From Cymbidium sinense (lineage: Eukaryota > Streptophyta > Magnoliopsida > Asparagales > Orchidaceae): DNA of 64,000 bases. The DNA lies in contig JAKCPB010001392.1 in NCBI GenBank assembly GCA_021442155.1, forward strand, positions 100,490-164,489. Reading direction: 5' to 3'. This document shows positions 38,000-49,785 of the stretch, piece by piece (the stretch's first letter is position 1; every line of letters starts with the position of its first letter). Both the position numbers and the translations under genes were made by a program. The notes under the pieces were generated by a model that was given only the letters and a program-made list of their open reading frames with translations, did no database searches and was not told the DNA's origin.

Positions 38000-40120
38000 A
38001 TCTTAAAAAAAGACAAAAAGAGGGTTTATTATCTCTAATATGGTGCCAAGTATCTTTAAAGAAAAATCACCATTACTAGAAATGTTATAAAGAACCTGAT
38101 CAGAAATAATACCATCAATAGAAATCTTGATGATATTATTACAAATGGAATCAAGAATCAAGTCATACAAAAGTGAATGATTCCAATCACCATTTAAATT
38201 AAAATGATTAACTTTCAAAAAAGAAGTAAAGTGAGAATAGAATCAATAGATGTCTCCCCCATCCAATTATCTTGCCAAAAGAAAGAGGAGCCACTATTAA
38301 TATGCTAGAAAATGAGAGGTTTTGCTTGCCATTTAACAACACAAAGGTGTTTCCAGCCAATAAAGTCACCATGCTTATAGCTACAAGTTAAAGGATGTTT
38401 ACCTTTGCAGTATTTGTAATTCATAAAATTAGCCCAAAGACTAACATTCTTCCTAAAATTCCACCAAAGTTTATAAGAAAAAACATTAGTGGAATCCAAC
38501 AAGGACAGCCAAGGCAACCTTCAAATAAAGTACCACACATGTTAGACCAAGAAGACCAATGAAGCCTTTTGGCCGAAAGTGTAGAGCCCCAAAAAAAATT
38601 ATTAAAAAGCCTTTCAATCTATGTAATAATAAGAGAAGTTGGAACAATATTAAGCAACAAATAAAAAGGAAGAGAGTAAAGAATACTTTTAGTAATAATT
38701 AATCTACCACCAAAAGATAAAAAATGAAATTCAAGGGTAGAAATCTTATTCTGAATATTTTGGATAACCTCATCAAAAAGGTGAGACCTCTTAGGACCAT
38801 AGTATAAAGGAGAACCTATATACTTGATAGAAAAATTGATGAGAAAATCAATATCCTTAATTATATTGATTCTATGAGTAAATAGAAATAGAGGGATAAA
38901 ATAGTTTTTCCGAGTACTAACCAAGAGGCCACTTTCCTTTTCAAACTTATTCAAAAGACCTTCAATTTTAACATATTATAATGAGCCATTACAAAATATA
39001 ATGAAGAAATCAACAAAACATAAGTGGGATATAGCCAAACCACCAAGATTCCTAAAATACATGCTAGAATTCTTCTCAAACAAAAAGTTAAGCCAACGAG
39101 ATAAATATTCAATAGCAATAATAAAAAGTGATGGAGAAAGAGGACCACTTGGTCTAATACCTTCGAAAGACTTAAAGAAGCCAAAATTTTCACCATTAAT
39201 AACTAAAGAGAACCAAACATTACAAATGATATTGTTAACCAAAGAGATAAATTTAGTAGAGAAACTAAATAAAGAAAGAATGTTGTTTAAAAATACCAAG
39301 AAATGTTCTCATAAGCTTTAATAATACCAAGCTTAAACAGTTAATTACAACCTCTAGTTTTCACATTTAAGTCATGAATTAATTCTTATGCAAGCAAGAT
39401 GTTGTCAGAGATAGTCCTACCTTTCACAAAGCTAGTTTGATTAGGAGAAATAATCTTAGGAAGAAATTTACCAAGCCTACTAGTCAAAATTTTAGAAATC
39501 AATTTATTAAAGAAAGTACAAAGCTTAATAGGTCTAAAATAATTCTAGAAGTCAAGATTATCTTTCTTGGGAGTAAGCACAATTTTTGCAGAAGTAAAAT
39601 ATTTAAGAATAGAATTCCCAATAAAGAAACCCCACACAACATTAACAAGATCAGATTTAATAATAAACCAAGCTTTTTGAAAGAATAAAGTAGAGTAGCC
39701 ATCCACCCACAATGTAATCATCATTCATACCATTATAAATATTAAAAATTTCCTCATCAAGGAGGAGAAACCAAGCAATCATTATCCTTAAGAGACATAA
39801 TAGAATGATAGGGGTTAGATAACTAATCAAGTTGACAATTTTATTTAAAAGATCTCTAAAATAGTTAATAGTAGAAGAAAAAATATCCTCTTTTTCGGTG
39901 ATTCAAGAACCATCAGAATTCTCAATTTTATGAATTTTCCTAAGAACTCTCCTTTTCATAACCAAAGCATGAAAATATTTGGTGTTTCTTTCTCCATCAA
40001 AAAGATGTTTATAAGTAACCTTTTGTCTCCAATAGGTTTCCTCCATATCCTGAAACATAATGAGGTTATCTTTAGCTTGAAGGTTAGAGCAAAAGAGAAT
40101 CATTAATAACATGTTCATCC
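38000..40120 (-). pseudogene. LINE B reverse transcriptase remnant
   Basis: The RT core lies at 39299-38976: VWFSLVINGENFGFF, then GIRPSGPLSPSLFIIAIEYLSR, then the active-site region ISHLCFVDFFIIF, where FADD is normal. Downstream, 38954-38619 holds YIGSPLYYGPKRSHLFDEV and LSFGGRLIITKSILYSLPFY, the standard block after the palm. 40118-39903 matches the linker before RT (NTKYFHALVMKRR). A tryptophan- and cysteine-bearing segment at 38517-38305 corresponds to the zf-RVT area. The loss of the second Asp and the frameshifts rule out activity. Confidence 0.8.
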
Positions 40121-41040
40121 AAATCTTTCACTGTCTCCATGTTGATATTATCAAAAAGATTTTGAAATAATTTCTATTCCAACCAATTAATATGATGCTT
40201 AAGCCTTTTTAATTTAAGCCAAAATCTCTTCATACTAAAAGTAGAATCTTTAGGAGCAAGAGTAGCATACCAATTAAAAGCAATAGCATCAAGAAAATAA
40301 CTATCTTGTAACCACTTATTCTGAAATCAAAAATTTTTAATGACATTATTGTTATGAACAAAATCCTAAATGGAAATCAAAAGAGAAGCATGATCCGAGA
40401 GAGTTATTCTAAGGTTTTCAACTGAAGTCAAAGTCCAAAGATTATAAAAAAAGGCACAATCTTAACATTGCCAAAGTCTATGATTATTCAAAGTAAACTA
40501 AGAGCCAATAAAACTAACATCTTGCAGATTACAATCCAGGATCATATTCAAAAAATCTTCCATAGAATGTAAATTCAGAGAAGAAACCCCTTTTCCTTTC
40601 ATTCAGAAAGGACCACCTTTGAAATCCCACCAACAATCCAAGAATCATTAATAGTAAAAAGTAGATAATTGATCCCAAAGAATCCTCCTCTCAATCTTAT
40701 TTTAAGAAGCATAAACAAAAGAGCCAAAAGCATGATAATCACCAAAAGAAATATCCACATTTAGAACTTGATGAAAATCATTAATGACATTAATAGAAAG
40801 TGGATTATTCCAAAATAACCAAATCTTATTGCTATTGTTAAAAAAATAATTGGAAAAACTATTCATTCAAGCCACATGCATAATTTTAGAAGAAAAACTA
40901 AGAGGTTCAAGAATAATCAAGAAATTGATATTATAAACCCTACAAAGGTTCCTAATCCTATTCCTAACAGCAAGAGTACCAATGCCTCTAACATTCCAAA
41001 TAAGAAAATTAAACATTAATTCTTATTGGGTAAAGAAGAT
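40121..41040 (-). pseudogene. LINE B endonuclease (APE-type) remnant
   Basis: The region lies where the AP-like endonuclease sits in L1-type LINEs. The segment at about 40560-40640 aligns with the GDFN block of LINE C, but reads WIVGGISK followed by a stop. The short LSEKEKG-like tail corresponds to the LSPSERRGG block. The remaining endonuclease motifs are too decayed to mark. This enzyme nicks the target DNA, so its sequence matters for any claim of telomere targeting. Confidence 0.55.
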
Positions 41041-42531
41041 GAAGAAGATCGAGTCGATTTAGAAACTTTAGGAGGAAAATTTTTGAACTATTTTTTCTTT
41101 TCAAAAAAATAGTTTGAAAACCAAGTTTCATTTCCCAAAGATTCATCAGTATTAGAACTCTTAACAACTATAAATTTGGTAGGAGATTCCCAGTGATAAG
41201 GCCCTAAAGCATTTTTATCAATTAATTTAGAAGAAAGCATAAGCAAACTGCCATCAAAATTAGCAGTTAAAGAAGCAGTAGAAATAGATTTGTTAAGCAA
41301 GCAAGAAATAGGTTGCACAAAATCCATCGTATCCATACCATCAACATCTTCCATATTTAAAGAATTCAAATCATCATTTTCTTTTAGAGGTTCTTGAAAA
41401 TCAAAAAGAGAAACATTATCTTTAAAATTTTTAGGTTGTAAAACACAAGTATCTTTAAAGGAAGAAATCAAAACAAGATTAGCATCATCTTGCACAATTC
41501 CTAAAAAAAAAGAATAAAAGCAGCTGAAATCTAGTTTTCATTCAAAACAACATGTTCATTTTTAGCATTAATTTCAAAACCATTCTCATAAGGTAAAGCT
41601 TTAGAAAGATTTATAATACCATTAACAACATCTTTATCTTTTCAAAAGAAGTAAAAAATTTATTTTTATCAGTTAAATGATCTCCAGATTGATCAACTAG
41701 CTTAGGAATTTTAATAGATTTTTACTTAAGTTGAGGATGAGCAGTGAAATAATCCAAAAAGACATGTCCATGGGTTTTACAGTGATTGTAAAAACCAGGA
41801 AGGTTTTTAAATTCAATAGACTGAAAATAATAATAATTTTCAAACCCTATCAAAATCTCCTTAGGAAACTTCTTTGTAACATTAATTTCAACAAGGATAT
41901 GACCAATTCAAGGTGAGACTTAGTTGCTTGATCAATTTGTAAAGGTCTACCAAAAATAGACCCAACTGCATGAAGAAATTGATAATTAACAAAATGAATC
42001 CTAAGATTAGGCAAAGCAATCCAAACCAGCACTATAGGAGATTCTTCTTGAATGTCAAAAAAGGAGTCCATTTAAGAATGCACATTTGATAATTTTTAAC
42101 ATAATAAGAATGACGAGAGAAAATTTGGCTATAGTCAAGATCATTAGATAACTTAATGAGGACATGACCATCCAACAAACTGATTGAAAATGCACCAAAA
42201 GCTTTAAATCATGAAAGAAAAATTGAATATCTTCCATATTAGATAAAGAAAATTTACCAATTAGAGTAAAGACATAAGGTTTGGTGAGTTTCTCAATATC
42301 TAAATTAGAACTCATTATAGCCAGAACGCCTTTAAAAGTCATATGAACAAGAGTAATCAAAAATTCAAGGGAGGTTGAAGTATCCTTACCAAGTAAGGCA
42401 TCTTTGAAGGATTTAGAAGAACCAACCTTAGATTTACCCAACAAAATATTTGCCCTAGGAGGAGTAGTAAAAATCATTTGTTTAGCCTTGCCAAATGTCA
42501 AATTGAACTCCATGGCAGCCATCAAAATCAA
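41041..42531 (-). pseudogene. LINE B ORF1 remnant: DUF4283-like region and damaged zinc knuckle
   Basis: ORF1 proteins of plant L1-type elements bind the element RNA. From the N terminus: MAAMEFN (42522), then KSFKDALLG (about 42400), a DUF4283-like block SPIVLVWIALPNLRIHF..GRPLQIDQAT (42045-41920), a zinc-knuckle remnant HCKTHGHVF (about 41760-41795) with the first Cys missing, and an acidic C-terminal part (41495-41088). The pieces fall in at least three frames. The layout is the same as LINE C ORF1. Confidence 0.75.
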
Positions 42532-42667
42532 TGGAGAGGAGGACAGCCGGCCAAAGGTGAAAAAATGAAGGGCTTATTAGTGAACATCCTCACATCAGCT
42601 AAGAGAAATGATGAAGGAAAATGGGGTTCTTGAATCCAGATTTTGAAAGGGGAAGGCACATGAAAGG

Positions 42668-42933
42668 GTTTTAAATTTGTTTAGGTTATTAGTTAGGTTG
42701 GGGTGTGGGTTTAGGGTTAGGTTTAGGTTTAGGGGTTTAGGTTTTAAGGTTTGTGGTTTAGGGTTTAGGTTTAGGTTTAGGTTTAGGTTTAGTGGTTTAG
42801 GGTTTAGGTTTAGGGTTTAGGGAGTTTAGGTTTAGGAATTAGGGTTTAGGGATTGTGGATGTTTAGTTTAGGGTTTAGGTTTAGGTTTATGGTTTAGATT
42901 TTAGTTTATTTTAACTTTTAGTTTAGTTTAAAG
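42668..42933 (+). repeat. Telomere-like array T3
   Basis: TTTAGGG, TTTAGG and GGTTTAGG variants between the 5' end of LINE B and the T run of GRP copy 2. No gene. Confidence 0.9.
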
Positions 42934-43397
42934 TTTTTTTTTTAATAGAGAATAAATTTAGATTCAACATATCTTCTTTTCAATTTCATCAACCAAGTAT
43001 CACCCCAAGTTTTCTAAAACACAAGTGATGACATAGATAAAAAATCATCACCCATAGAGCAAATCAAAAACCCAAGATAAGTATAACCATCTCTACTATA
43101 AAGACATAGTTCCATAAGTAGCAGATCGAATAAGTCATTCTTCAATTTCTATAGTTCATAACTAACCCTATCTCTCAGTAGTGGATCCGCCATCGAACCT
43201 TGAATCTCTTCTGCCACCACCATGACTTTAACCTTTGTCGCTCATCTTGCCTCAAAAACCACCAATACTCTGACCATAACCTTCATATCCACAAGCACCT
43301 TCAGATTCCCCACCACCACGTTTGCCACCCTCCTTCTATCCATCGGGTCTAGACTTAGCCTGACATGATGTTCTGCCATCAAGGTTTTCCCATTCTT
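42934..43397 (-). pseudogene. GRP mRNA retrocopy 2, 5'-truncated, with poly(A)
   Basis: The 10-T run at 42934-42943 is the antisense of a poly(A) tail. It follows telomere-like sequence and precedes the 3' UTR (AATAGAGAATAAATTTAG). On the minus strand, from 43397, the retained coding part begins AAGAATGGGAAAACCTTGATGG (read as the NLDGR end of the RRM) and continues into a Gly-rich tail (KRGGGESEG and YEGYGQSIGGF, about 43240-43320). A stop follows the RRM end. It has the same 5' cut as copy 1 and is followed by telomere-like repeat. Confidence 0.8.
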
Positions 43398-43497
43398 TGG
43401 TTTAAGGTTTAGGGTATGTAGGGTTTAGGGTATGGGGTTTAGGGGTTTAAGTTTTAGTTTAGGGTTTATAGTTTAGGTTTAGGGTTTAGGTTTAAAG
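43398..43497 (+). repeat. Telomere-like array T4
   Basis: About 100 bp of TTTAGGG and TTTAGG variants separating GRP copies 2 and 3, ending TTTAAAG before the next T run, as the array before copy 2 also does. Confidence 0.9.
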
Positions 43498-43880
43498 TTT
43501 TTTTAATAGAGAACAAATTTGATTCAACATTTCTTCTTTTCAATTTCATTAACCAAGTAGCACCCAAGTTTTCTATGTGCCATGACATAGATAAAAAATG
43601 AGCCCCATAGAGCAAATAAAACCCAAGATAAGTAGAACCGTATCTACTATAAAGACAGTTCCATAAGTATATCGATTGGTCATTCTTCTTCTCCACTTCC
43701 ATCAAACTACCCTTACCTCAGTAGATCCGCCATCATATATCTAGATCTCTTTCCATCCACCACTATAACCTCTTTTCCTCACCCTATAACCAACACTGCT
43801 CAGCCACACTTATCCACCATCACTAGAGCTTTTCACTCCATCTAGGTTTATGAGTGTGATGTCAAGGTGTCATTTTTGGA
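43498..43880 (-). pseudogene. GRP mRNA retrocopy 3, more decayed
   Basis: The T run 43498-43504 follows TTTAAAG and is followed by AATAGAGAACAAATTTG, as in copy 2. The 3' UTR part (43505-43690) matches copy 2 closely. The Gly-rich and RRM-end part (43720-43880) is badly eroded, but the TGGAGTGAAAAG and ACACCTTGACATC remnants line up. Starts of copies 2 and 3 lie 564 bp apart, so they form a tandem pair together with the intervening array. Confidence 0.7.
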
Positions 43881-46800
43881 TTTGGGTAGGTTAGTATTTA
43901 GGGTTTGAGTTTTAGGGTTTATGTAGGGTTTAGGGTTTAGGGTTATGATTTAGGGTGGTTTAGGGTTTAGGTTATTAAATTAAGGTTATAGTTTTTTAGT
44001 TTAGATTTTGGCTTTAGACTTGGATAGTTGGTTTATGGTTAGTATATGGTTTAGGTTAGTATTTTTAGGTTTTTTTTTAAAATTAAGCAAATTTTATTTT
44101 ATTTTTAATTTATTTAGTTTATTTATTTTTTATTTTTATTTTTTTATTTATTGGTTTTATTATTTTTTTAGCATTTTATTTTATTTATTTAGGTAGTTTT
44201 AGGATAGTTTTAGGATATAGGTTTTAGGTTTAGGTTTATCTTTATTAGCCAAGTAGGTTTAGTTTAGTTTTTATTTGAGTTTTATTTATTTTTATTTAGG
44301 TTTTTATTATTAGTAGTTATTTTAGTTTATTATTTATAAGTATTTAGGTCATTAGTGTATTTATTTATTTGGAAGTTTATTTAGAGGTTTTAGGAGGTAT
44401 TTATGGGTTTATTAGTTTAGGCTCAGGTTTTAGTTATTTATTTAGTCATTTGGGTTTATTTAGTTAGGTTTATTAATTTTAGGGGCCCAGGATTATTTAT
44501 TTATTTAGGTTTATTAGTTTAGGTTTAAGTAGTGGGTTAGGGCCTGGGTTGTGGGTTTGGGAGTTTTAGGTTTAGCCCAGGGTTTAGTAGGGTTTAGTTA
44601 TTAGGATGATTTGGAGGTGATAGTAGTAGGAGGGCCCAGGGCCCAGTGGGATTTGGTTTGGGTAGGTTAGGTTTAGAGTAGAAGTGTTAGAAGTAGGTTA
44701 GATTAAGGTTTAGGGAGGATTAAGATTTAGGTTTTTAAATTAAAATAGTAGGTTTATTTTATTTAGTTTATTTTATTTATTTATTTTATATTTATATTTT
44801 TATTTAGTTTATTTATTTAGTCTTTTATTTTAGTTTTTTTATTTTGTTATTTTTTTTGTTTATGTTTGTTTTTAGTTGAGTTTTATTTTATTTTTTAGTT
44901 TAGGTTTGGTTTTATTTTATTATTTTTTAGTTTAGGTTTTAGGTTTTATTTTAGGTTATTTTTTTATTTTTATTTTTGTAGGTTTATTTTAGTTTATTTT
45001 ATTTTATTTAGTTTAGGTTTAGGTTTAGTTTATTTTAGTTTAGTATTAGGTTTATTTTATTTTATTTTATTTATTTTTTAGTTTAGGGTTTATTATTTTT
45101 ATTATTTTAGGTTTATTTTTTATAGGTTTATTTTATTTTATTTTATTTTATTTTATTTAGTTTTATTTTATTTAGTTTAAGTTTATTTATTTATTATTTT
45201 TTATTTTATATTTATTTTATTTTTAAGTTTAGGTTTACATTTTAGATTTTATTTTATTTATGTAGATTTATTTATTTTATTTGGTTTATTTAGATTAGTT
45301 TAAGTTTAAGTGCAGTTTAGTTTAGGCTCAGTGTAGAGTTTAGAGTTTAGTGTGGCTAGTTTAAGATTTAAGGAGTGTTTAGGGCCTGGGTGTCATTGTG
45401 GATTTAGGGAGGGTTTGAGGGTAAAGAGTCAGTGATTGGTAGAGTAGAGTTAGAGTGGGAGTGTGTTTTTAGGTTTAGGGTTTTTAGGGTTTAGAGGTTT
45501 AGGTTGTGGGAGTTAGTGGTTTTTGGGTTTAGGGTTTAGGGAGGATTAGATTTAGGGTTTTTAAAAAAGAAAATCAGTTTAGTTTATTTAGTTTATTTTA
45601 TTTTTATTTATTTATTTATTTTATTTATTTTTTTTATATTTTAATTATTTATTTATTTATTTATATTTTAGATTTTTATTTTATTTATTTTTAGGTTTAA
45701 GTTAAGGTTTATACTCATTTAGCTTTATTTTATTTTATTTTATTTTTTTAGGTTTAGGTTTTATTTTAATTTATTTAGGTTTAGGTTTTATTTTAGTTTT
45801 ATTTAGGTAATATTTTAGTATTTTTATTATTTATTAATTAGTTATTTATTTAGTTTATTTATGAGGTTTAGGTTTTATTTTTAGTTTAGTTTAAGTTTAT
45901 TTTATTTTATTTAGTGGTTTTATTTAGGGTTTAGGTTATATTTATTTATTAGGTTTTATTTTAGGTTATTTTTTAGGTTTAGGCATTTATTTAGTTTTAT
46001 TTTATTTTATTTTAAAGTTTATTTTTTTTATTTTATGTAGTTTTATATTATTTGTTTTTATTTTGGTTTATTTTATTTTTTAGTTTATGGTTTTATTTAT
46101 TTATTTTATTTTAGTTTTATTTTATTTTATTTTATTTTACATTTATTTAGGTGGGTTTTAGGTTTAGGTTTAGTTTTATTTTATTTTATCTTATTTAGGT
46201 TTAAGTTTTATTTATTTATTTTAGGATTTATTTAGTTCCAGCTTTTGTGGTTTAGTTTAGTGTTTAGGGTGTAGGCTTTAGGGTTTAAGGCCCATGGTAG
46301 TGTTTAGGTTGTGTGCAAGGTTTATTTATGGCTCAGTGGTTTATGGTTTAGTTGCAGCTCAGTTAGGTAGTTTATCTTAGGCCCATGTTTAGGTTTTATT
46401 CTCTTTAGCCTATTTATCTTAATTTAGGTCAAGTATTTTATCTTATATTAGGTTTATCTTTAGTAGGTTTATCTTTATCTTTAATTTATCTTAGTTTTAT
46501 TTATCTTATTTTAAGTCCATCAGAGGTTAGCTCAGGTTTAGGGTTTGTTAGGCCCAGTGGTAGGGTATAACCCAGGTGGAGGTTTAGGCCCAGAGGGTTT
46601 AGGGTTTGTGGGAGGCCTCAGTGTAGCATGGTCTTGGTGGGCCCAGGTTTAGGCTCAGCCTGAGTGAGGGCTTAGGCTCAGGTGTCAAAGGGCTGGTGGC
46701 CCAGGTTTAAAGTTAGGGCCCAGGATCTGCAGTGGCCTAGAGTAGTGGTCAGGAGTAAATTTGGTCAGCTCAGTATGATTGTAGAGAGGAGGAGGTAAGG

Positions 46801-48637
46801 TCAGGAGGTCATGGTCATTAGTAGAGCCTCAGTGGTTGGGTGGCCTGTGGCTCAGTGGAGGTTAGGAGTTTAGGGGGAGGTGTGGTCATGGGTCAGGTTT
46901 AGGGTTTAGGTCAGGGTCAGTATGGTAGGATGGAGGGTCAGGGTCCAGGGTCAGGGTTTGGGGTTTAAAAAAAAAAATTAAGCAAACCGCATGTTTAGGT
47001 TTATTTAGTTTATTTTATTTATTTTAACTTATTTTGTTTTATTTTATTTAGTTTATTTTTAATTTATTTAGTTTATTTATTTTAGGTTTATTCATTTTAG
47101 TTTATTTGTTAGTTTAGGTTTAGGTTTATATTTATTTTTAGTTTAGTTTTTATTTTATTTTGGATTTTTTAATTAGATTTTATTTTATTTTTAGGTTTAG
47201 GTTTAGTTTTATTTTATGTTTATTTTTAGGGTTAGGGTTTTAGGTTAAAGTTTAGGGTTAGTGGTTTAGTTAGGTGGTTTGGGTTTAGGGTTTAGGATTT
47301 AGGGTGGGGTTAGGTTTTAAAAAAAAAAAAGTAAAAGGCATATTTAGTTTATTTAGTTAATTTTTATTTATTTTTATTATTTTATTTCTATTTTATTTAA
47401 GTTTTTTATTTTAGTTTTAGGTTTAGTTCATTTATGATTATTTAATTTAGTTTTATTTTATTTTATTTTTAGGTTTTATTTTTATTTTTAGTAGGTTTAG
47501 TTTTAGGGTCAGGTTTAGTTGGTGGAGGGATAGTATGGTGGGGTTTAGGGTTAATTTAATTTTAATTTTAAATTAAATATACCCAAGTTTAAGTTTATTT
47601 TATTTATTTTAGATTATTTTATTTTTATTATTATTTAGTTTATTTATATAGGTTTCTTATTTATTTTTATTTATTTTATTTATTTTATTTATTTATTTAT
47701 ATTTATTATTTTATATCTTTATTTATTTTTTTTTATTTTAGTTTTTTTATTAGTTTTAAAATTTAAGTAAGTTTATTTATTTTATTTAGGAAGTTTAGGT
47801 TTAAGTGTATGTTTAGGCCTGTGGTAGGACTCAGATCTGGGGTGGGGGGTCAAGTTTGTGGCCCAGTAGGCCTGTGGTTAGGTTTAGGGTAGGCCAGGGT
47901 TTAGGGCCCAGGGTAGGGTAGTAGGTCAGCTTAGGGTCAGCCTGGGCCAGTGAGGAGTAGGGCCAGTAGGGTGTGGCCTGGGCCCAGAGTCAGTGGTCAG
48001 TGTCATGGCTCAGTGGTCAATTTAGGGTCAGTTTAGGTTTAAGTTTGAGTAGGGTTTAGGGCCCAGGTGGCCCAGGGTCAGTGGAGTCAGATTTAATGTT
48101 GGGTGGGCTGGAGGTCAGTTAGGATTTCTTTAATTTAGCAAACCAAAGGTCAGTGATCTAGTTTATTTTTTATATTTTAATTTATTTTATTTATATAATT
48201 TAGTTTATTTATCGAGTCATGTTTATCTTAGTTTATTTTAGGTTTAGATCAGATTTTGATTTTAGTTTAATTTTATTTTAATTTTATTGTGCCTAGTTTT
48301 ATGTTTATTTAGTTTAGGTTTAGGTTTTAGGTTTAGGATTTAGGCATATGTTGGGTTTAGGGTCTTGGGCTCATGACAGGCCAGGGAGGTTTAGGGTCAG
48401 TTAGTTGGGTTAGTAGAGTTAGGCCTGTGGTTTTAGGTTTTAAGTAGTAGGTGGGTCTGTAGTAGGTTTAGGTTAATGCTGTGGTTTAGGGAGTGTGTGA
48501 TTTAGGTGTGGGTTTGGGGGTTTGGGGTTTAGGGTTTAAGGTTTTAGGTTTAGGTGTGGAGTGTTTAGGGTTGTAGGTTTATGGTTTTGAGTTTAGGGTT
48601 TAGTTAGTTTAGAGGGTTTGTGAGTCCAAAGATTGGG
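43881..48637 (+). repeat. Telomere-like composite array T5 with ordered variant blocks
   Basis: Eight array units begin with the junction motif at about 44070, 44732, 45558, 46963, 47314, 47555 and 48125. After the motif, TTTTA/TTTAT tracts change to TTTAGG, then to TTTATC and CAGG words, then to G-rich GGGCCCAGGG, GGTCAGG and TTTAGGG words, before the next motif. The gradient is clear from 44735 to 45558 and from 45577 to 46962. The G-rich part at 46540-46960 and 47800-48120 is the least telomere-like. The ORF at 44008-44196 is a by-product of T-rich repeats. Confidence 0.8.
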
Positions 48638-49785
48638 ATTTATTAAATTAAAACATACCGCTAAACAAAAATCTATAGAAAAAAAGAGTGAGAGAAGATT
48701 GGGATTAGAATAAGTTTTACATGGTTGAAATGGAATTGTGTTAAAAAAATTACATTTATCCTACTAAGATCAATTGTTTAGAGTTTTACTCGCTAAAGCA
48801 AAAAAACCAAAATTACAAATGAGTACATGAACAAATTTGAAGTATTATTATTATCTTCTAAAATTAGAGAAAGATTAAGCTAATGTTGTGTAGGTTTAGA
48901 TAAACTTGAGCCCTAAACTTAAAAGAGACACTACACAAAATTAATTTGCATGTGGCTTTTCAACAAACTTTAGATTTCAAATAACATCAAGAATTTTGCA
49001 CCTAAAAGAATGTCATCAAATGTAGAATTATTCTTTCCCCCATTAAATCAAATTCAAATGAATACATCTAAATGAAGTAACACTACTACTAATAAAAAAA
49101 TAGAAAAGATGATAAATACCATGTTGGGATCCAAAATCTCTCTTAAATCATTTATTTGATGTCAACATAAAATCTATGAGTGTCTTAAATCTCTCACAAA
49201 ACTATGCCACCTATTTCTAAGCATTGACTTAGTAGTTTTATTTGAGCTTTCTTGCTTTGTGTTGAAGTGAATTATTTGTTACATTATGTTGCCGTCAAAG
49301 TTCTCAAAGTAGAGCTATAGTTCGAAATCTCTATGTAGAGATATTGAGTTTGGATTATTCTTGTTACGCACTACTTATTAAGAGAGTTTTTTAGATACAA
49401 TCATTATTGTAAAAATCTCATTCAACAATACTTTGCATCAAGTCTCCCTAATTCGCCAAGATCTCGAGCACAGTCTCAAAGCATTGAAATCCTACTAGAG
49501 AGAGCTTTTTAAAGCATAGATTTAGCTCATGACATATCTGCTAAATTGAAAGAGGTGTAGTTGAGAAGACAATATCGATTAGAGAGGAGTTTTATGATTA
49601 GATAGCTATCGAGAGGATTGCTCACAAATGGACACTTAGTGTCTAAACTTAGTATTCTTTCTTCATTTGTCTATGAAAAGAAGCTACCCTTTGCATCTCA
49701 TGAAACTTGAGAGGCTCACCATGGCATACACATACAATTTTTTTTTATATTAGAGAAATTTAATCATTTGTAGTGAAATCTCTTT
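48638..49785. mobile_element. Unidentified 1.15 kb insert within telomere-like array
   Basis: Ordinary-composition sequence between arrays T5 and T6. It starts after a junction-like TTTATTAAATTAAAACATACC (48641-48659) and ends near the T-rich stretch 49739-49747 and AGTGAAATCTC. It has no long ORF, no protein similarity I recognise, and no terminal inverted repeat I can see. It may be another retroposed transcript fragment or an unrelated element. It has no second copy in this window. Confidence 0.5.

Larger units (their letters stand above)
36453..42667 (-). mobile_element. LINE B: near full-length L1-type LINE, about 6.2 kb
   Basis: The antisense poly(A) is the 11-T run at 36453-36463, directly after TTTAGGG. 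On the minus strand the order is ORF1 (42531 to about 41040), endonuclease (about 41000-40200), RT (about 40120-38600), Cys/His-rich RT-associated region (38520-38000), RNase H (about 37480-37120) and a 3' untranslated region (37100-36465). The 5' end lies at about 42667, where telomere-like sequence resumes. No target-site duplication can be recognised in the repeats. Frameshifts break every ORF. The 3' untranslated region matches those of LINEs A, C and D. Confidence 0.85.

Noticed and set aside
44008..44196. 62-codon + strand ORF
   Set aside because: Made of TTTTA-type repeat translation (Phe/Leu/Tyr runs). Not a gene.
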